15,456 nucleotides of DNA from PALSA-1006 sp964532405 (lineage in GTDB: Bacteria > Pseudomonadota > Gammaproteobacteria > Burkholderiales > Gallionellaceae). The translations under genes and the position numbers were made by a program. Numbering within the stretch: the stretch's first letter is position 1; every line of letters starts with the position of its first letter. The DNA lies in the NCBI GenBank assembly GCA_964532405.1, contig CAZHIC010000047.1, positions 1 through 15,456 of the forward strand, written 5' to 3'. The notes under the pieces are model-generated. The model saw only the letters and a program-made list of their open reading frames with translations, was not told the DNA's origin and ran no database searches. Shown piece after piece: positions 13,253 through 15,456 of the stretch.

Positions 13253-15346
13253 GTGGCACGTAAAACACCAATTGAGCGGTACCGCAACATCGGCATCAGC
13301 GCGCATATCGATGCGGGCAAAACCACGACCACAGAACGCGTTTTGTTCTATACCGGTGTGTCCCATAAAATCGGCGAGGTGCATGATGGCGCCGCTGTGA
13401 TGGATTGGATGGAGCAGGAGCAGGAGCGTGGTATTACCATTACTTCTGCCGCGACGACCTGTTACTGGAAGGGGATGGACAAGAACTATCCCGAGCACCG
13501 CATCAACATCATCGACACGCCGGGGCACGTTGACTTCACTATTGAAGTCGAGCGTTCCATGCGCGTGCTGGATGGCGCTTGCATGGTGTATTGCGCGGTC
13601 GGCGGTGTGCAGCCTCAATCGGAAACTGTATGGCGTCAGGCCAACAAGTACGGCGTGCCGCGCTTGGCATTCGTCAACAAGATGGATCGTTCTGGTGCGA
13701 ATTTCTACAAGGTTTACGACCAGATGAAGGCGCGTTTGCGCGCTAACGTGATTCCTATTCAAGTGCCAATCGGCGCCGAAGAGAAGTTCGAGGGCGTGAT
13801 TGATCTGGTGCGCATGAAGGCGATTTACTGGGATGACTCTACGCAAGGCATGAAGTTTGAATTGCGCGATATTCCTGCGGATTTGCTGGAAACGTCGAAA
13901 GAATGGCGCGAAAAGATGGTGGAAAGCGCCGCCGAAGCCAACGAAGAGATGATGAATAAGTATCTCGAAAATGGCGACTTGTCCGAAGAGGATATCAAGC
14001 TTGGCTTGCGTACCCGTACTATTGCCAGTGAAATTGTGCCGATGTTGTGCGGCTCCGCCTTTAAGAACAAGGGCGTGCAGGCCATGTTGGATGCGGTAAT
14101 TGACTATCTGCCTGCCCCGACCGACATCCCTCCGGTTAAGGGTGAGTTGGAGAACGAAACAATCGGTGAGCGCAAGGCGAGCGACGATGAGCCGTTCTCG
14201 GCGTTGGCGTTCAAAATTATGACGGACCCGTTCGTGGGGCAATTGATTTTCTTCCGCGTGTATTCGGGCATGCTTAAATCGGGCGATACGATTTATAACC
14301 CGATTAAAGGCAAGAAGGAGCGTATCGGCCGTATTTTGCTGATGCACGCAAACGAGCGGGAAGAAATCAAGGAAGTATTCGCTGGTGATATCGCTGCTGC
14401 GGTTGGTCTGAAAGATGCGACTACGGGTGATACGTTGTGCGATCCGTCCAAGGTAATTACGCTGGAACGTATGATTTTCCCTGAGCCTGTAATTCACGTT
14501 GCAGTAGAACCGAAGACCAAGGTGGACCAGGAAAAGATGGGTATGGCGCTGAATCGTTTGGCGCAGGAAGACCCGTCTTTCCGTGTGCGTTCCGATGAGG
14601 AATCGGGACAGACTATTATTTCCGGTATGGGCGAGTTGCATCTGGAAGTTTTGGTTGAGCGCATGAAGCGTGAGTTCGGCGTAGAGGCTAACGTGGGTGC
14701 GCCGCAAGTGGCTTACCGTGAAGCGATTCGCAAGTCGGTTGAAGTCGAAGGTAAATTCGTCAAGCAATCCGGTGGTCGCGGCCAATACGGTCACGTATGG
14801 TTGAAAGTCGAGCCGAATGAAACCGGCAAAGGCTTCGAGTTCGTGGATGCTACCAAGGGTGGTTCAGTACCTCGCGAATTTATTCCCGCAGTTAAAAAGG
14901 GCTTGGAAGATACCTTGCCAAATGGTGTGCTCGCTGGCTTCCCTGTGGTAGACGTGAAGGTCACTCTGTTCGACGGTTCTTACCATGATGTGGACTCCAA
15001 CGAAAACGCCTTTAAGATGGCGGCATCGATGGGCTTCAAGGATGGTATGCGTAAGGCGAACCCAGTGTTGTTGGAGCCGATGATGTCTGTTGAGGTGGAA
15101 ACGCCTGAAGACTACACCGGCACGGTGATGGGTGACTTGTCTTCCCGTCGCGGCATGGTGCAGGGCATGGATGACATGACCGGTGGCGGCAAAGTGGTGA
15201 AGGCCGAAGTGCCTCTGGCAGAAATGTTCGGTTATTCCACCGCGTTGCGTTCCGCGACTCAGGGTCGTGCAACCTATACGATGGAATTCAAGCATTACTC
15301 TGAGGCACCGAAGAACGTGGCTGAAGCCATCATGAGCAAAAAATAA
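13253..15346 (+). CDS. fusA: Elongation factor G
   Basis: EF-G (697 residues) is the GTPase that drives translocation and, with RRF, ribosome recycling. The G domain has the P-loop AHIDAGKTTT (17-26), switch II DTPGHVDF with D88 and catalytic H92, and NKMD (142-145). Later are domain III (ISGMGELHLEVLVERMKREF), domain IV (QSGGRGQYGHVWLKVEP), and domain V ending HYSEAPKNVAEAIMSKK. The start is GTG at 13253, giving MARKTPIERYRNIGI, with AGGT (13242-13245) as a modest ribosome site; 36 nt separate it from rpsG. Its operon position with rpsL, rpsG and tuf marks it as the canonical fusA rather than a paralogue. Confidence 0.98.
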   Translation: MARKTPIERYRNIGISAHIDAGKTTTTERVLFYTGVSHKIGEVHDGAAVMDWMEQEQERGITITSAATTCYWKGMDKNYPEHRINIIDTPGHVDFTIEVERSMRVLDGACMVYCAVGGVQPQSETVWRQANKYGVPRLAFVNKMDRSGANFYKVYDQMKARLRANVIPIQVPIGAEEKFEGVIDLVRMKAIYWDDSTQGMKFELRDIPADLLETSKEWREKMVESAAEANEEMMNKYLENGDLSEEDIKLGLRTRTIASEIVPMLCGSAFKNKGVQAMLDAVIDYLPAPTDIPPVKGELENETIGERKASDDEPFSALAFKIMTDPFVGQLIFFRVYSGMLKSGDTIYNPIKGKKERIGRILLMHANEREEIKEVFAGDIAAAVGLKDATTGDTLCDPSKVITLERMIFPEPVIHVAVEPKTKVDQEKMGMALNRLAQEDPSFRVRSDEESGQTIISGMGELHLEVLVERMKREFGVEANVGAPQVAYREAIRKSVEVEGKFVKQSGGRGQYGHVWLKVEPNETGKGFEFVDATKGGSVPREFIPAVKKGLEDTLPNGVLAGFPVVDVKVTLFDGSYHDVDSNENAFKMAASMGFKDGMRKANPVLLEPMMSVEVETPEDYTGTVMGDLSSRRGMVQGMDDMTGGGKVVKAEVPLAEMFGYSTALRSATQGRATYTMEFKHYSEAPKNVAEAIMSKK

Positions 15347-15401
15347 ATCCGAGTTAGAAATAATTTCCGATTGATATTTAAAGATACTGGAGAGCTGAAA
15401 A

Positions 15402-15456
15402 ATGGCAAAGAGCAAATTTGAACGAACGAAGCCGCACGTCAACGTGGGCACAATTG
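15402..15456 (+). CDS. tuf: Elongation factor Tu, N-terminal start (partial)
   Basis: ATG at 15402 opens MAKSKFERTKPHVNVGTI, the invariant EF-Tu N-terminus just before the G1 loop; the gene runs off the window. GGAG (15389-15392) is the ribosome site. It is 55 nt after fusA, the tufA place in the str operon. The usual beta/gamma partner copy is the one whose end is at 1-55. The gap shows no heptad element and no convincing promoter. Confidence 0.95.
   Translation, partial: MAKSKFERTKPHVNVGTI

Noticed and set aside
13235..14794. A 519-codon open frame on the minus strand across fusA
   Set aside because: It is exactly antisense to conserved EF-G coding sequence, its translation resembles no protein family I know, and it is rich in His/Arg/Gln as expected from the complement of biased codons. 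Shadow frame.

Overview
The window is the conserved tuf-tRNA-Trp-secE-nusG-rplKAJL-rpoBC-rpsL-rpsG-fusA-tuf supercluster of a proteobacterium, read entirely on the plus strand. Gene order, 156-residue S7, 125-residue S12, a 1356-residue RpoB and a 1410-residue RpoC all fit a betaproteobacterium. The protein sequences look most like Nitrosomonadales/Gallionella-type lineages, but that placement is an impression from reading, not a search. All genes look intact and functional. The Rif pocket of RpoB and the streptomycin-site lysines of S12 are wild type.

Layout: (1) 1-217, the tail of one tuf copy, a heptad-repeat hairpin and tRNA-Trp(CCA). (2) 248-1128, secE and nusG, with overlapping stop and start. 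(3) 1259-2387, rplK and rplA (L11, L1), preceded by a heptad hairpin and a candidate L1 operator. (4) 2388-3571, a 264-nt leader, then rplJ (TTG start) and rplL. (5) 3588-12124, a perfect-palindrome attenuator, then rpoB and rpoC with another heptad hairpin between them. (6) 12130-15456, a near-consensus sigma70 promoter with a GC-rich discriminator, then rpsL, a heptad hairpin, rpsG, fusA and the start of a second tuf copy.

Together the genes supply the translation elongation factors (EF-Tu, EF-G), six ribosomal proteins, the two largest RNA polymerase subunits, the transcription/translation coupling factor NusG, and the SecE translocon subunit. Expected controls are feedback by ribosomal proteins (L1, L10-L7/L12, S7), attenuation before rpoBC, and growth-rate/stringent control at the rpsL promoter.

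There is no accessory system, mobile element or defence locus here. The only structure the genes do not explain is a set of four intergenic inverted repeats built from 7-nt units. Three use GTGAAAN (63-134, 1125-1188, 12644-12706). One uses an unrelated heptad of type TAGTCGT (7797-7862). Two of the four begin on the stop codon of the upstream gene, and two sit where E. coli carries ribosomal-protein operators. They are the best candidates for something undescribed.
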